Shown: in pieces, positions 19,400 to 28,782 of the stretch
Numbering within the stretch: the first letter of the stretch is position 1
Layout of the letters: each line of letters opens with the position of its first letter
Assembly: GCA_903899015.1 (NCBI GenBank)
Contig: CAIUHP010000025.1
Coordinates: 62,001 to 126,000, forward strand
From: an uncultured Armatimonadota bacterium
Lineage (GTDB): Bacteria > Armatimonadota > Fimbriimonadia > Fimbriimonadales > Fimbriimonadaceae
Length of the DNA: 64,000 bases
Direction: 5' to 3'
Notes under the pieces: generated by a model
The model's input: the letters and a program-made list of their open reading frames with translations, nothing else
Told to the model about the DNA's origin: nothing
Databases searched by the model: none
Translations under genes and position numbers: made by a program

Positions 19400-19756
19400 C
19401 TTGCTCATCTCTTCGATGAAAACGGCGAGGGCGATGGACATGATGATCGCGTTAAAAACAAAGCCGATCAAACCACAACCTATCCCAACTTTGGCGTGGG
19501 TTCCTCCCTTAATTCTCGGGTCTTCTTTTATCGTTTTAAGAGCTTTTCGGCCGGTTATGAAAGCTACGATTCCCATCACCAAACCAAAGCAGGGAATGAT
19601 GGAAAAAATGCCCAAGTAATACGAAAGGAGGGCATTTCCATTGTTTGATGGAATAAACGTTTCTACAAACGAGGTTGCTCCACTCGACGGATCTGACGGT
19701 GGCGTCATATTCGTCGGCGGATGCATGGGTGGCGGAGTGGGTTCTTCTTGGCTCAA
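19391..19756 (-). CDS. DUF4190-domain membrane protein
   Basis: The 121-residue protein has a proline-rich cytoplasmic N-terminus (residues 1-40) and two membrane helices (ALLSYYLGIFSIIPCFGLVMG and VGIGCGLIGFVFNAIIMSIAL) flanking GRKALKTIKEDP, the layout of DUF4190 proteins. Their function is unknown. It sits 10 nt after acpS on the same strand and is likely co-transcribed with it. Confidence 0.72.
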   Translation of the reverse strand: MSQEEPTPPPMHPPTNMTPPSDPSSGATSFVETFIPSNNGNALLSYYLGIFSIIPCFGLVMGIVAFITGRKALKTIKEDPRIKGGTHAKVGIGCGLIGFVFNAIIMSIALAVFIEEMSKKK

Positions 19757-19766
19757 CGTATAGTCC

Positions 19767-20132
19767 CTACATAAGGCTGCCGGGTGCTTGGTACACCAAC
19801 CGCTCTAGTATGGCGACTGCGACCGCATGGTGTCTTTCGTGCGAGATGCTGACTTTGAGTCGGTATCTGACTGGGTCCAGGAACCTTGGGGATACCCGTG
19901 CGGTAGGTTGTCCCATCTCGTCGGGCAGTATTTCGACGTCTTGCCAAGTGAGTTGGAGCCCCACCGCTTTGGCGATTGCTTCTTTGGCTGCCCAACGACC
20001 GGCAACTTTGGCAAGGGTCGTACAGTACTCCTGCTCACTCTGAGTCAAGATCTTCTTGACGAATCGTGGATTCTCCATCGCTCGTTTGATTCGATCGAGC
20101 TCAACCATATCGATGCCCAGTCCAACAATCAT
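19767..20132 (-). CDS. acpS: holo-[acyl-carrier-protein] synthase
   Basis: This 121-residue phosphopantetheinyl transferase moves 4'-phosphopantetheine from CoA to the acyl carrier protein. Both family motifs are present: GIDMVELDRI near residue 6 (the Mg-binding Asp) and GRWAAKEAIAKAVG near 46 (the second acidic ligand in KEA). SISHERHHAVAVAI near the C-terminus is also typical. The length is normal for AcpS. Confidence 0.93.
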   Translation of the reverse strand: MIVGLGIDMVELDRIKRAMENPRFVKKILTQSEQEYCTTLAKVAGRWAAKEAIAKAVGLQLTWQDVEILPDEMGQPTARVSPRFLDPVRYRLKVSISHERHHAVAVAILERLVYQAPGSLM

Positions 20133-20183
20133 ATTGAGTCTCTCACTCTACATGGTTCGACGGATCAGTGTCTGCTAGGCGTT

Positions 20184-22241
20184 CTACGCGGTTGATCCTT
20201 CCTCAGGTTTGAAATTAGCATCGTGCAGCATCTCGGCCAGATCAAGAAGGCGAATCTCCCGATTGGGTTCGACCTGCTTGAGACTATCTCCGAGCATGAT
20301 GCGACAGAAAGGACAACCAACCGCAACGGTAGAAGCTCCGGTTGCCACAAGTTCTTCGGCCCGCCTATTTGAAGGACGTTGACTTGGCGTCTCTTCCATC
20401 CACATTCGCCCGCCACCAGCCCCACAGCACAAGGTCTTGTTGCGTCGGTGCTCCGGCTCCACAACTTCGTTTGAAAGCAGGTCTCGCGGCGCATCGCTCT
20501 CATCGTTGACTCGACCAAGATAGCAAGGATCATGGAAAGTGACCTCTCCACGAGGTGGCTTGGCAGCAAGTAAGGATCCTTTCGAAACAAGATTCTGGAG
20601 CAGCTGACTGTGATGGAACACTTCCATCCGAGCGCCAAAATCACCGTATTCATTTTTGAGCGAATTCATGCAATGGGGGCAGGTGGTGACAACTTTTTTG
20701 ACACCGTATCGCTCGAAAACGGAAGCGTTCTGCTGCGCTTTCTCCTGGAAGAGGAACTCTTCGCCAATTCGACGAGCAGGATCTCCCGTGCACGCTTCTT
20801 CCTTTCCAAGACAAGCAAATTTCACGCCCGCTTTCTGGAGCAGGCTTGCCACCGCTTTCGTTGTCTTCACCGCTGCTGAATCGGTTGCACCCGCACAACC
20901 CACCCAGAAAAGATAATCGAACTCGACATTGTCTCGACAAAGGGGGATATCCATCCCTTTCATCCAGTCTTCTCGAACACTTGCCGATTGCCCCCACGCA
21001 TGACCGGTGCTCGCAGTTTGCCGAAGCATCGTGGCGGCTGGTCCGCTCAATTGACCTTCACTCACAAGATTTCTGCGAACGTCAACGATGAGATCAACAT
21101 GTCGGATGAGCACAGGGCAAGCTTCAACACAAGCGTTGCAGGTGGTACATGCCCAAAGGGCCTCTGGGCTGATCGCGGTCGCAACGTCTTCACCCGAGAC
21201 CATCGCTCCACGAATGTCTTGAACGACTTGCTTAGGGTTGAGTAATTTACCAACATTCCAAGCGGGACAAACTTCCGTGCAACGACCACACTCCATGCAC
21301 GCATCGGTCGACATTAGGTGCCAACGCGAAAAGTCTTTTGTGAGCTTGACTCCGATCTGCTCTGTCTGTTCGACCTCTTCCATGCTGATGGTCCGCAACT
21401 GTCCCATGGGCCGATCCGACTTTCCGGCCGTGGTTGCGATTGCCATCACGATATGCCGAAGCCGCATTTTCGGCAGAACACAAAAGAAGACAAACACCCA
21501 AACCATGTGGAACCACCACACGGTTTTGTAAGCGATTGGGCTAAATGGACCCTGTAACTGAGCCCAGAAATGACCTACCGGAGCCGACCAATCGAATGGC
21601 TCGGGCTTGGCTGACATGCGCGCTGCTTCCAGCCAGTAACCGGTGATCGCCATCATGAACAGAAGGCCTAAGGTCCAGAAGTCAGGTGCAGCGTGGCTCA
21701 TGGGCCATCTGCGACGCTGGATCATCTGTTTGGGGTCTTCCACTGCGGCGCTTCCAAGCTCCACTTGAAGGTTTTGGTACCGACGGACAAACGCCCAGGC
21801 AACACCCACCAAAAAAACCAATCCCATAAGATCGACAAACATCTCATAGGCCAGATAGTAATTGCCCTTATGAAACTTGATCGGACCGTAGGTGTTGATC
21901 GCAAGGAGTGTGGTTGCCAAGAAGAAGGTAGCGAACCCGTAGAAAATCATAAGGTGCATGGGTGCACCGGACTTCTGACGCGAGCTTCGAACCTTTTTTT
22001 GCGCAAGGATGTAAACGACAACGTTCTGCACCCAGTGCTTCAGGCCGTCTTGTGTGGGAATCCAGTAAGCGCGTCCTTCTCTCGTCGGATACCAGTCCAC
22101 GGGCTTACCTTGCTGCCACAAACGGATACGACCAATGATTTGGTACACCATGTAGCCGAGACATGCATAGACAATGATGTAGAACAGAGCCTTTTCAGGC
22201 AGAGAGAAGAATAAGAACTCATCGCGGGTTGGTGGTCTCAT
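20184..22241 (-). CDS. membrane-bound HdrD-like Fe-S oxidoreductase with NarI-like cytochrome domain
   Basis: The 685-residue protein has an N-terminal block of about six membrane helices (residues 15-270) like the gamma subunit of respiratory nitrate reductase. Two ferredoxin motifs follow: CMECGRCTEVCP near 316 and CTTCNACVEACP near 370. Two cysteine-rich CCG domains come after (ending in CPHCMNSL near 530, and CCGAGGGRMW / CPFCRIML near 610-650) as in heterodisulfide reductase HdrD and glycolate oxidase GlcF. It should pass electrons between a soluble donor and quinone. Single-gene fusions of this kind are common in several phyla, with the substrate unknown. No electron-transfer flavoprotein genes are adjacent. 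Confidence 0.88.
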   Translation of the reverse strand: MRPPTRDEFLFFSLPEKALFYIIVYACLGYMVYQIIGRIRLWQQGKPVDWYPTREGRAYWIPTQDGLKHWVQNVVVYILAQKKVRSSRQKSGAPMHLMIFYGFATFFLATTLLAINTYGPIKFHKGNYYLAYEMFVDLMGLVFLVGVAWAFVRRYQNLQVELGSAAVEDPKQMIQRRRWPMSHAAPDFWTLGLLFMMAITGYWLEAARMSAKPEPFDWSAPVGHFWAQLQGPFSPIAYKTVWWFHMVWVFVFFCVLPKMRLRHIVMAIATTAGKSDRPMGQLRTISMEEVEQTEQIGVKLTKDFSRWHLMSTDACMECGRCTEVCPAWNVGKLLNPKQVVQDIRGAMVSGEDVATAISPEALWACTTCNACVEACPVLIRHVDLIVDVRRNLVSEGQLSGPAATMLRQTASTGHAWGQSASVREDWMKGMDIPLCRDNVEFDYLFWVGCAGATDSAAVKTTKAVASLLQKAGVKFACLGKEEACTGDPARRIGEEFLFQEKAQQNASVFERYGVKKVVTTCPHCMNSLKNEYGDFGARMEVFHHSQLLQNLVSKGSLLAAKPPRGEVTFHDPCYLGRVNDESDAPRDLLSNEVVEPEHRRNKTLCCGAGGGRMWMEETPSQRPSNRRAEELVATGASTVAVGCPFCRIMLGDSLKQVEPNREIRLLDLAEMLHDANFKPEEGSTA

Positions 22242-22388
22242 TCGGCAGGTCTCGGTACAGTGGTCTTTCCACGCACAACGCTGCGATCAAGCCAGCGACG
22301 TTGCAGGTTCAGTCAGTCTACTTGGAACATGTGGTGGCTTTGCGACGATTGACTTGCTTGAGTTCGCCGGTGCCCGGGTTGCAACGGT

Positions 22389-23036
22389 TTAAAGACGAGT
22401 CTCCTGAGAGCTCATGAACTGAGAAACGAGCCCTCCAAAGGAATCGAATGAAAACTCGGGAGCATCGCAAGATTGAAATCCGTAGGATACGAATGCGAAC
22501 GGGATCCCGCAGTCGATCGCTGCTTTCTGGTCCCCAGGAGTGTCACCGACCATGACGGGCGAAACAAGCTTATTGCGCTCAATAACTCGCCTTAGGTTCT
22601 CAGATTTAGGGCATCCAGTATTGCCCCAACACTCGAAATCGTCAAAGAATTTGCCGAATCCTGAAAGCCTGAGGAAGGTCTCGATGTAGCCGCTCTGGCA
22701 ATTACTCACAATGAAGAGCCGGTATTTCTCACTCAGAATACGTAGACCCGCTTCAACTCCTTCGTAAATCTCGCCGCCTAATCGCTCAATTGCAACGCCG
22801 TCTTCAACGGTTGTGTCATCGACCAAGATTTGAATCTGACTGGGGGACAGGTCGGCGAACGTTAGGCGGATACATTCCTCATGCGGACGCCCAGTAACTT
22901 TTCGGACATCATCCGGCTCAATTCGCCGATATTCAATCGAATGGCGGGCAAGGACTTCGTTCCAAGCCACCGCACAAGCGGGACATGTGTCCCACAAGGT
23001 GCCATCGAGATCAAAAACTAAAGCGTCAAATGCCAT
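22389..23036 (-). CDS. HAD-family phosphatase (phosphoglycolate phosphatase-like)
   Basis: The 215-residue protein has HAD motif I (FDLDGTLWDT, residues 8-17), motif II (FIVSNCQ), motif III Lys in GCPKSENL and motif IV (MVGDTPGDQKAA). The helical cap between motif I and II is of the alpha type seen in Gph/PGP enzymes. The exact substrate cannot be read. It lies 16 nt downstream of the large secreted protein on the same strand. The 147-nt gap between this gene and the Fe-S gene holds no recognisable element. Confidence 0.87.
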   Translation of the reverse strand: MAFDALVFDLDGTLWDTCPACAVAWNEVLARHSIEYRRIEPDDVRKVTGRPHEECIRLTFADLSPSQIQILVDDTTVEDGVAIERLGGEIYEGVEAGLRILSEKYRLFIVSNCQSGYIETFLRLSGFGKFFDDFECWGNTGCPKSENLRRVIERNKLVSPVMVGDTPGDQKAAIDCGIPFAFVSYGFQSCDAPEFSFDSFGGLVSQFMSSQETRL

Positions 23037-23052
23037 CTGGCACTCAGTATGG

Positions 23053-25566
23053 CTACTTATCGGTTGGTGTCTTTTGAAACCATCGATCCAGGAATTTCGA
23101 GATTCGATCAGGCTTGATTTCTGTCAGATCTACTGCTACCGGACTGGGGGTATTTAGTCGATATCTCAAATTTCTCGTCACAACCGTGGAGGGTTCTTCT
23201 TCAAGTCCATAGGTGGAGATGAAGTCTGGGAACTTAGCCGAACGATTACCGGGATCAAATTTGGGAAGTGGTTCTCCGGGTAACCAACGCACTACAAACT
23301 GTCCCATCGCAGGAGGCAAGTGGATGACCGTTGATCGCGGCCTAACGTACACCGGAACCTGTATATCGATCAACCGATTAAAGAAATCTTGAGTTGCCTT
23401 CAGGTTTTGGCTCGCACGATATCCATTCCAAGCTTCCAACATTAAGCGCATATCTTGAGACTCATCGTTGGTCCCACCAACCTTCTGGTAGGCGTAGTCA
23501 GGAAAGAAAGGTTGCTCTAAATCGATGTCGATGTACATTTCGGGATCGTCGATATCGATTGGGTCAATGTGATGCTCACGAAGAAATGCCAACCGCATCT
23601 CATCGGAGTAGCCAAACTCGTTTAAGAAGCCCAACCATTTGGGATATCCACCGTAATTGGTGTGGTCGTCAGTCGGTTCGTAGCCCAGAGGCTCGGAATC
23701 GAGGAGAATGATTCCATCGAGGCCAGGTTGGTGAGCCAGCTTAGCAAGTTCGTCCCACCGACGATTAAGATCCGGTGCCGATGGATCCAGCAGGTCATAG
23801 ACCCATGTCGATCCGTTGCCAGACAACTCGGACGACCGGACCTGATTTTGCCAATCCGCGATTTGCGCGCGCCTCATTGACAATTGCGAACCGGTATCGC
23901 CCAGCATGTCGCGATCGACGGACTGCCTATTCACTTGGCTCATTGCTCGCCAAGGGCGAATCGCCAGGCACACCTTCACACCACGGTTTAAACAAGCAGT
24001 CAATGCTGCAGCGTTGTGGGTATCAAGCCAAACCTCGCTTAATCCATGCTGTTTTGCAGCATCGATGGCGGCTTGAGCAGTGGAAGGCGACTCGCTATGT
24101 ACGACAATCGGGTGCCTTCCGGTCGGATAAAGTTTGAATAAACTTGTATCTTCGGGTTGCTCGTGGGGAGTGTAGGTGGGCGGATCAAACACCATCCGTA
24201 GACCTAGATTGGAGCTTTCAGGCTTGAGGGATTCGCCAGACGGAAGTACGAATGAAAATTGGACATTCGAGTGGAGACCTACACTATCTACCAACAATCC
24301 TGATGTGGGCTGGTTCAAGGAAGTCTGCTCCAAGAAGCTACGAATCCCAGGCGTTAGATTGGAAGCAGAAATCTTGTCATCAGGAAAGAATCGTCCTTCA
24401 GCTTTTTCGAGATATCCAAGCGTCCGATCGTCCGGGGCGAGTGGATCCTTTGGATCAAACTTGATGAGCGATAAATTCCCGGACTTCAGAACTTGTTTAC
24501 GCCACTGGTCTTGTCTCGTCGTAAGCTGTTTGTCGGCATTCCCTTTCCAGGCAGCAAAGTTCAATTTTCGAGGTGCCGAACCTTCGATATCTGAGGTTAG
24601 GACGAATGCCGATCCGACGCTCCTATAGGTTCCTGTCACGCAGAGCGCGAGCGATTCCAGCACTTCTCGAACCCTTAGTTTAGAACCCACCACGCTTACG
24701 GGGAGATTGGCAACTCTCAGGTGTGCATGGATTTCAGTCCCCGTGAGGGTGCTGATTCTTTTGAGAATCTCTTTAACGCTTATTTGGGAAGGCAGTTGAA
24801 TTTCGGAATCAAAAATGGACGATTGGTAATTGAGTTGAGAGGCTTTTAACTTGTTTGGTACAACCTGGCGCGCATCGTTACCAAACGCCTTTTTCTGCTC
24901 CGATTCTGATCGAACCGATACCTTCTTGCCGCGTTGTGCCAGAAGGTCACTGCTGACAGCTCCCGTGTAGGAACGTGCGTTGCCCTGAAGCCCAATTTCA
25001 AAATCCAATCCTAACTGAATCTTGACTCGCACCTGATTCAGTTGGTCTCCCTTCAACTCCCCTCTGCCAGTTTCGGACTCGTAGCTACCTTTGTCGGAAA
25101 CTTTGATGGTTGTCCAAGCAAATGGGCTCGGTACAAGGGATTTAAAGACCTTTTGTTGCTCTTCTTGGAGGTCTCGAATGCCAATTCCCTGAGTCGTGGC
25201 AGTTTCGACTTGACGCGAGTTCAACGTTGACAAAAGGTAGAGGACCTTTGCGTCCATTGGAAGGCCATCGTACATATTCGGTTCTTTCGGCGAATCATCG
25301 ATGAGCACCATATCGGTCGGGACGATTGCAGTTAGCTTGCCGATTTTGACTGCCTTTCGATTAAACGCCTGTAGGTTGGTCGGAGCGAGTTTTGTGCGCG
25401 TACCTTCCGCGTTAAGCACAATCAAGGCGCCCTTCTGACCGGGATCCCAATTTTGCTTTTCAAGGTATGTCGCGAGCGATTGCGGTTGCTGAGCAACAGC
25501 AGTTGCCACAAGCGACAAGCTTGTCCCTAAGAAACTGCACTTAAACCAATTGGGATTGAAATTCAT
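23053..25566 (-). CDS. large secreted protein with STN-like domain and TIM-barrel hydrolase-like C-terminal half
   Basis: From ATG 25566 (AGAAGG 7 nt upstream) the 837-residue protein has signal sequence FLGTSLSLVATAVAQQ. Residues about 250-340 (LPSQISVKEILKRISTLTGTEI ... LRVREVLESLALCVTG) resemble the secretin/TonB short N-terminal (STN) fold. The second half has alternating strand/helix elements (HPIVVHSES, LSEVWLDTHN, VKVCLAIRPW, GLDGIILLDSEPLGYEP) suggestive of a TIM-barrel glycosidase-like fold, with acidic residues at strand ends. I do not recognise the whole architecture. An extracellular or periplasmic role is likely. The frame is open to 25686 but lacks similarity there. Confidence 0.72.
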   Translation of the reverse strand: MNFNPNWFKCSFLGTSLSLVATAVAQQPQSLATYLEKQNWDPGQKGALIVLNAEGTRTKLAPTNLQAFNRKAVKIGKLTAIVPTDMVLIDDSPKEPNMYDGLPMDAKVLYLLSTLNSRQVETATTQGIGIRDLQEEQQKVFKSLVPSPFAWTTIKVSDKGSYESETGRGELKGDQLNQVRVKIQLGLDFEIGLQGNARSYTGAVSSDLLAQRGKKVSVRSESEQKKAFGNDARQVVPNKLKASQLNYQSSIFDSEIQLPSQISVKEILKRISTLTGTEIHAHLRVANLPVSVVGSKLRVREVLESLALCVTGTYRSVGSAFVLTSDIEGSAPRKLNFAAWKGNADKQLTTRQDQWRKQVLKSGNLSLIKFDPKDPLAPDDRTLGYLEKAEGRFFPDDKISASNLTPGIRSFLEQTSLNQPTSGLLVDSVGLHSNVQFSFVLPSGESLKPESSNLGLRMVFDPPTYTPHEQPEDTSLFKLYPTGRHPIVVHSESPSTAQAAIDAAKQHGLSEVWLDTHNAAALTACLNRGVKVCLAIRPWRAMSQVNRQSVDRDMLGDTGSQLSMRRAQIADWQNQVRSSELSGNGSTWVYDLLDPSAPDLNRRWDELAKLAHQPGLDGIILLDSEPLGYEPTDDHTNYGGYPKWLGFLNEFGYSDEMRLAFLREHHIDPIDIDDPEMYIDIDLEQPFFPDYAYQKVGGTNDESQDMRLMLEAWNGYRASQNLKATQDFFNRLIDIQVPVYVRPRSTVIHLPPAMGQFVVRWLPGEPLPKFDPGNRSAKFPDFISTYGLEEEPSTVVTRNLRYRLNTPSPVAVDLTEIKPDRISKFLDRWFQKTPTDK

Positions 25567-25624
25567 CAGCGAACCTTCTAATCGACGACGTTTGCAGAAG
25601 GCAAATTGGTGGGTAAGGAAGCTT

Positions 25625-26107
25625 TCAGCGACCAGATTGAGATTGGAGAACTTTTTCAGTTTCCATGCCTCGAATTCCATTCTCATCCTTTATAAGCCAA
25701 TCGAATACGTCCTTCTTTTTCACAACTACCGTGTCTCCCTTCTTCTTTCCGGGCAACGCGATAGGAACCTGATCAAGTGTTCCCGTAAACTCATCGCCCT
25801 TATAGGAAGGTGATCGAACCCATAAATATTCAAGTCCAGAAGGGGTCTTGAACGCCCCTTTTACGGCAAACCCCTCTCCGGGTTTTGGAGATAGTAGCTC
25901 TCTGATGAAGTCCGGTAATCCCTCTTGAGCCTTTTTGCTGGCTGCTTGCAAAGCGGGATCAGCATGGGCGATTCGCGCAACCGACTTCGATCCGCTCCCC
26001 ATGGTTGCCACCATGAATGCAGCAATAAGCGTAAATGCGATGACCGCCCCAACAATGAACTTACGGTTGGCTGGTTTGCTTTTTAGGCTCAAGTGATTAG
26101 GCTCCAT
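25625..26107 (-). CDS. membrane-anchored DUF2314 protein
   Basis: From ATG 26107 the 160-residue protein has one membrane helix (FIVGAVIAFTLIAAFMVATMG, about 17-37) and a C-terminal DUF2314 domain (FAVKGAFKTPSGLEYLWVR, GDTVVVKKKDVFDWLI), a domain of unknown function. The start overlaps the upstream QueD-like gene by 11 nt; the open frame reaches 26152 but would then lie deep inside that gene. Confidence 0.78.
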   Translation of the reverse strand: MEPNHLSLKSKPANRKFIVGAVIAFTLIAAFMVATMGSGSKSVARIAHADPALQAASKKAQEGLPDFIRELLSPKPGEGFAVKGAFKTPSGLEYLWVRSPSYKGDEFTGTLDQVPIALPGKKKGDTVVVKKKDVFDWLIKDENGIRGMETEKVLQSQSGR

Positions 26108-26555
26108 ATTCCGCCCAACTGGACGGTGTTTCCCAAACTCGAATACGTTCAATCTGCACGCGATCAGGCTCGATGGTGTACTGACCTTGGTGGAAGCCCG
26201 CTTTCAAAGTTGCTTCCACAAAATCATAGATATCCTTTGCGATCGCCTCAGTAGTCGGCTCCTGATTCTCGAAAATGACCATCGCGTCTTCAGGATAGAG
26301 GGCTCGTAACGCCGGCAGAATCGGATCGTTAGAGTTCACGGCCATCGCGTGATCATAGCGCTCGATGTAATCGTTCATGGCAAGCTTGAGCGCTTTGAAA
26401 TCGACGAGCATCCCGTGCCCGTCGAGAGAATCACCCGAGACGATCACTTCCACGGTGCGGGTGTGGCCGTGTGGATACTTGCACCGCTCCGGGTGTTTGC
26501 TGAGCATGTGTCCGCTTTCAACGGTGAACGTCTTGCAGACGCGATACTTGGCCAC
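26097..26555 (-). CDS. 6-pyruvoyl-tetrahydropterin synthase / QueD family protein
   Basis: The 152-residue enzyme shows the family's zinc ligands: His16 in ESGHML, and His29 and His31 in CKYPHGHT, with the catalytic Cys25. FENQEPTTEAIAKDIYDF carries the pterin-binding Glu region. Members make 6-carboxytetrahydropterin for queuosine and 7-deazaguanine synthesis (QueD), or sepiapterin and related compounds. No other queuosine genes are here, so I name the family and not the exact reaction. The next gene overlaps its end. Confidence 0.87.
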   Translation of the reverse strand: MAKYRVCKTFTVESGHMLSKHPERCKYPHGHTRTVEVIVSGDSLDGHGMLVDFKALKLAMNDYIERYDHAMAVNSNDPILPALRALYPEDAMVIFENQEPTTEAIAKDIYDFVEATLKAGFHQGQYTIEPDRVQIERIRVWETPSSWAEYGA

Positions 26556-26634
26556 CCCTAAAGTTTACTATAGGCCAGCAAACAGTCCCTCATTGTTGCT
26601 TCTTGAGGGTGAATACATCGTCCGACTTGAAGTC

Positions 26635-26997
26635 TCACTTCGATGTCATCGACTTTCCATCGTCGCTCAAAATGAAAACGGAGTGATTCTTCCCATCGTC
26701 GCTGTCCAGCTTCACTTCGTTTCCTTCGATCGTGTATTTGCCTTCCTGACTTCCTACGTTCATCGTCATCTTGTATCGCCCTTTGTCGTTGAACTCAAAG
26801 CTCAATGGACCCACAAAACTCGAGATAAAGCCTTTCACACCATTAGCAAAGCTCTGGGCCAACGAGTTGTCCTTTGGGTCACTTTTGATCGAGGCTGCAA
26901 TATCCCCTTTCCAAGTTCCGACAACCCGTTGACTTGCAGAACTGCAACCGATGACGGCGACAGCCGCCAACAAAGATAGAGGAAGAAATGCGCGCAT
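26635..26997 (-). CDS. small lipoprotein, lipocalin-like family C
   Basis: The 120-residue protein has signal peptide MRAFLPLSLLAAVAVIGCSS (lipobox VIGC). The mature part shows VVGTWKGD, LSFEFNDKGRYKM, GKYTIEGNEVKL and LSDDGKSMT, the same element order as the lipoproteins at 18479 and 18928. It is likely a third paralogue, on the other strand 7.5 kb away. No function is known. Confidence 0.75.
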   Translation of the reverse strand: MRAFLPLSLLAAVAVIGCSSASQRVVGTWKGDIAASIKSDPKDNSLAQSFANGVKGFISSFVGPLSFEFNDKGRYKMTMNVGSQEGKYTIEGNEVKLDSDDGKNHSVFILSDDGKSMTSK

Positions 26998-27016
26998 AGG
27001 ATGTGTACGGTTAGAG

Positions 27017-27400
27017 TCAGTCTTGGGTTGTAGGTAATTCTCGAGTGACCCAACCAGTCCACCCTTCTTTCATGCTCAGCACGTGAGTAAACCCCATATG
27101 TTGGAGGGTCTTTGCGGCGAGCGCGCTGCGATGTCCGCCCCCACAATAACAAACGATCTTCTGACTTCTGTCGGCTAGTCGTTCGTCGCGTTTGTAGTGC
27201 TCAAGGTCCGCTCGAACTTCCAAGAAGCCTCGTGGAAAGTTGATCGCTCCCCCTAAGTGGCCGGCGTCAAATTCATCAGGTTCCCTAACATCAATTATAG
27301 TGTAGGATGGGTCCTTCTGGAGTTCCACAACCTCTTCAGGGGTGACTTCCTTGACTGTTAGGAGAGCCTGAGTTACAAAATCGTGTAAGGATTTCGGCAT
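27017..27400 (-). CDS. single-domain rhodanese-like protein
   Basis: The 127-residue cytoplasmic protein has the rhodanese CH2A-like IIDVREPDEFDAGHLGGAINFPRG and an active-site loop CGGGHRS starting at Cys86. It could carry persulfide sulfur; partners are unknown. It lies between a lipoprotein and the DUF58 gene on the same strand. Confidence 0.88.
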   Translation of the reverse strand: MPKSLHDFVTQALLTVKEVTPEEVVELQKDPSYTIIDVREPDEFDAGHLGGAINFPRGFLEVRADLEHYKRDERLADRSQKIVCYCGGGHRSALAAKTLQHMGFTHVLSMKEGWTGWVTRELPTTQD

Positions 27401-27445
27401 TTCCTAGAGTTAGACATGTCGAGCCAAAGACCGAAGAATGGTTCC

Positions 27446-28753
27446 TTACAGTAGGCTTCGCTCTTTAACCTTGAAGTAATAGCTCACTAAGTTTGCTGCA
27501 AGGTCCTGGGGTTCCGATTCAAGGTTGTGGATGCCTGCAGTACCGACCACTGCGGTTGCGGCTCGGCGATCTTCCATCAGAACGTTTGCGGCCGCTTTTC
27601 GGTACATTCCCTCGATGTTCTGCACATCTAGATGAAGAACTTCGTCGATCTTTGGGTCTTGCACTCGGCAGATCATAGCGAGGTGCCGGCGTGCAAGAGC
27701 CCCAAAAGCAATCGCCAAATCTCGTGCGCGATCGACGTCCTCATAGTCGGTAAAGTTGACGATCAGCGAACGGCGCTTCCACCGAGTTGTGAGATACGAG
27801 AACGCTGCCACTGGATCGGACTCAACCGGCTCCGCCACCAAATCATGGATGGCTTCGATGATAATCCCGACTTGAGCCCGTCCCTTGCGAGGAGGAATGT
27901 ATCTGCGAACGGTATCGGCATAAACCAATAACCCGACAAAATCGCCTGCCATCGCGGCTGCGTTAGTCAGCATCAGAAGAGCGTCAAGCACGTGATCGAG
28001 CTTGCGAACTCCGTCAACTTCTGCGAGCATATGACGGCCGATATCGATGCATACGATGACACTTTGATTGCGCTCTTGTTCAAACTGCCTTACGACAAGC
28101 TTGCCTCGCCGGGCCGATGCCTTCCAGTCGATTTTTCGGTAGTCGTCGCCCTCGGTGTACTCGCGTAAAGATTCAAAATCACTTCCGAGCCCCCTCATGC
28201 GAGATTTCCGAATTCCAAGCTCTTTTAAGCGACCTTGTTGTTTGAGAAGATCGAACTCACGAAGAGCCAGAACATTGGGATAGACACGAACGGGCTGCTC
28301 GGTAGGCAGTCTCACCTGCTTGACAGCCAGTCCAAGCGGACAATCAATTCGAAGAAACGTACCCTTGAACGATTCTGAGCCTCGCTCGAAGGGAGTCACG
28401 TAATACGAAAGCTCAATTGGGAATTGAGTAGGTATCTCGACTTTAAATTCCTTCTGACTCGCTAAAAAGAATGCCGGTGGCTCATCTCTAAGTAAGGCCC
28501 GAATTGTCTGAACCCCCTCGTTATGAATTTCCAACGTGATTTTGTTTGCTGCTCGTACCGACAGCACGGAATCAAATCGACGCTTAATAATCAGGCGCGA
28601 AGTAGATGGCGCAAGAAATGTCGAACCATATGCGACACCGATTAGGATGAGATCGTAGAGAACGACAAGCGACGGCGTCCCTACGGCAGCGGATATCGCC
28701 GCGAGCGGAATACCGATCGCAACCATCAGCCAGAATCTTTTCGTCGGTACCAT
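27446..28753 (-). CDS. DUF58-domain protein
   Basis: From ATG 28753 (AGG 8 nt upstream) the 435-residue protein has two N-terminal membrane helices (LMVAIGIPLAAISAAVG and the following hydrophobic stretch), a beta-rich central region, and the DUF58 hallmark LREYTEGDDYRKIDWKASARRGKLVVRQFE near residue 200. A vWA-like fold follows (VIVCIDIGRHM). DUF58 genes usually accompany MoxR ATPases and function in envelope-related complexes; no MoxR is in the window. It is divergent from the RDD gene, their starts 30 nt apart. A GTG at 28780 would shorten this to 2 nt. Confidence 0.87.
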   Translation of the reverse strand: MVPTKRFWLMVAIGIPLAAISAAVGTPSLVVLYDLILIGVAYGSTFLAPSTSRLIIKRRFDSVLSVRAANKITLEIHNEGVQTIRALLRDEPPAFFLASQKEFKVEIPTQFPIELSYYVTPFERGSESFKGTFLRIDCPLGLAVKQVRLPTEQPVRVYPNVLALREFDLLKQQGRLKELGIRKSRMRGLGSDFESLREYTEGDDYRKIDWKASARRGKLVVRQFEQERNQSVIVCIDIGRHMLAEVDGVRKLDHVLDALLMLTNAAAMAGDFVGLLVYADTVRRYIPPRKGRAQVGIIIEAIHDLVAEPVESDPVAAFSYLTTRWKRRSLIVNFTDYEDVDRARDLAIAFGALARRHLAMICRVQDPKIDEVLHLDVQNIEGMYRKAAANVLMEDRRAATAVVGTAGIHNLESEPQDLAANLVSYYFKVKERSLL

Positions 28754-28782
28754 CCGTATTGCCTCGCAGGTAGCATCCACCC

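Noticed and set aside
22242-22388. Possible tRNA or small RNA in the gap
   Set aside because: No cloverleaf arms, CCA end or T-loop GTTCGA-type sequence could be assembled.
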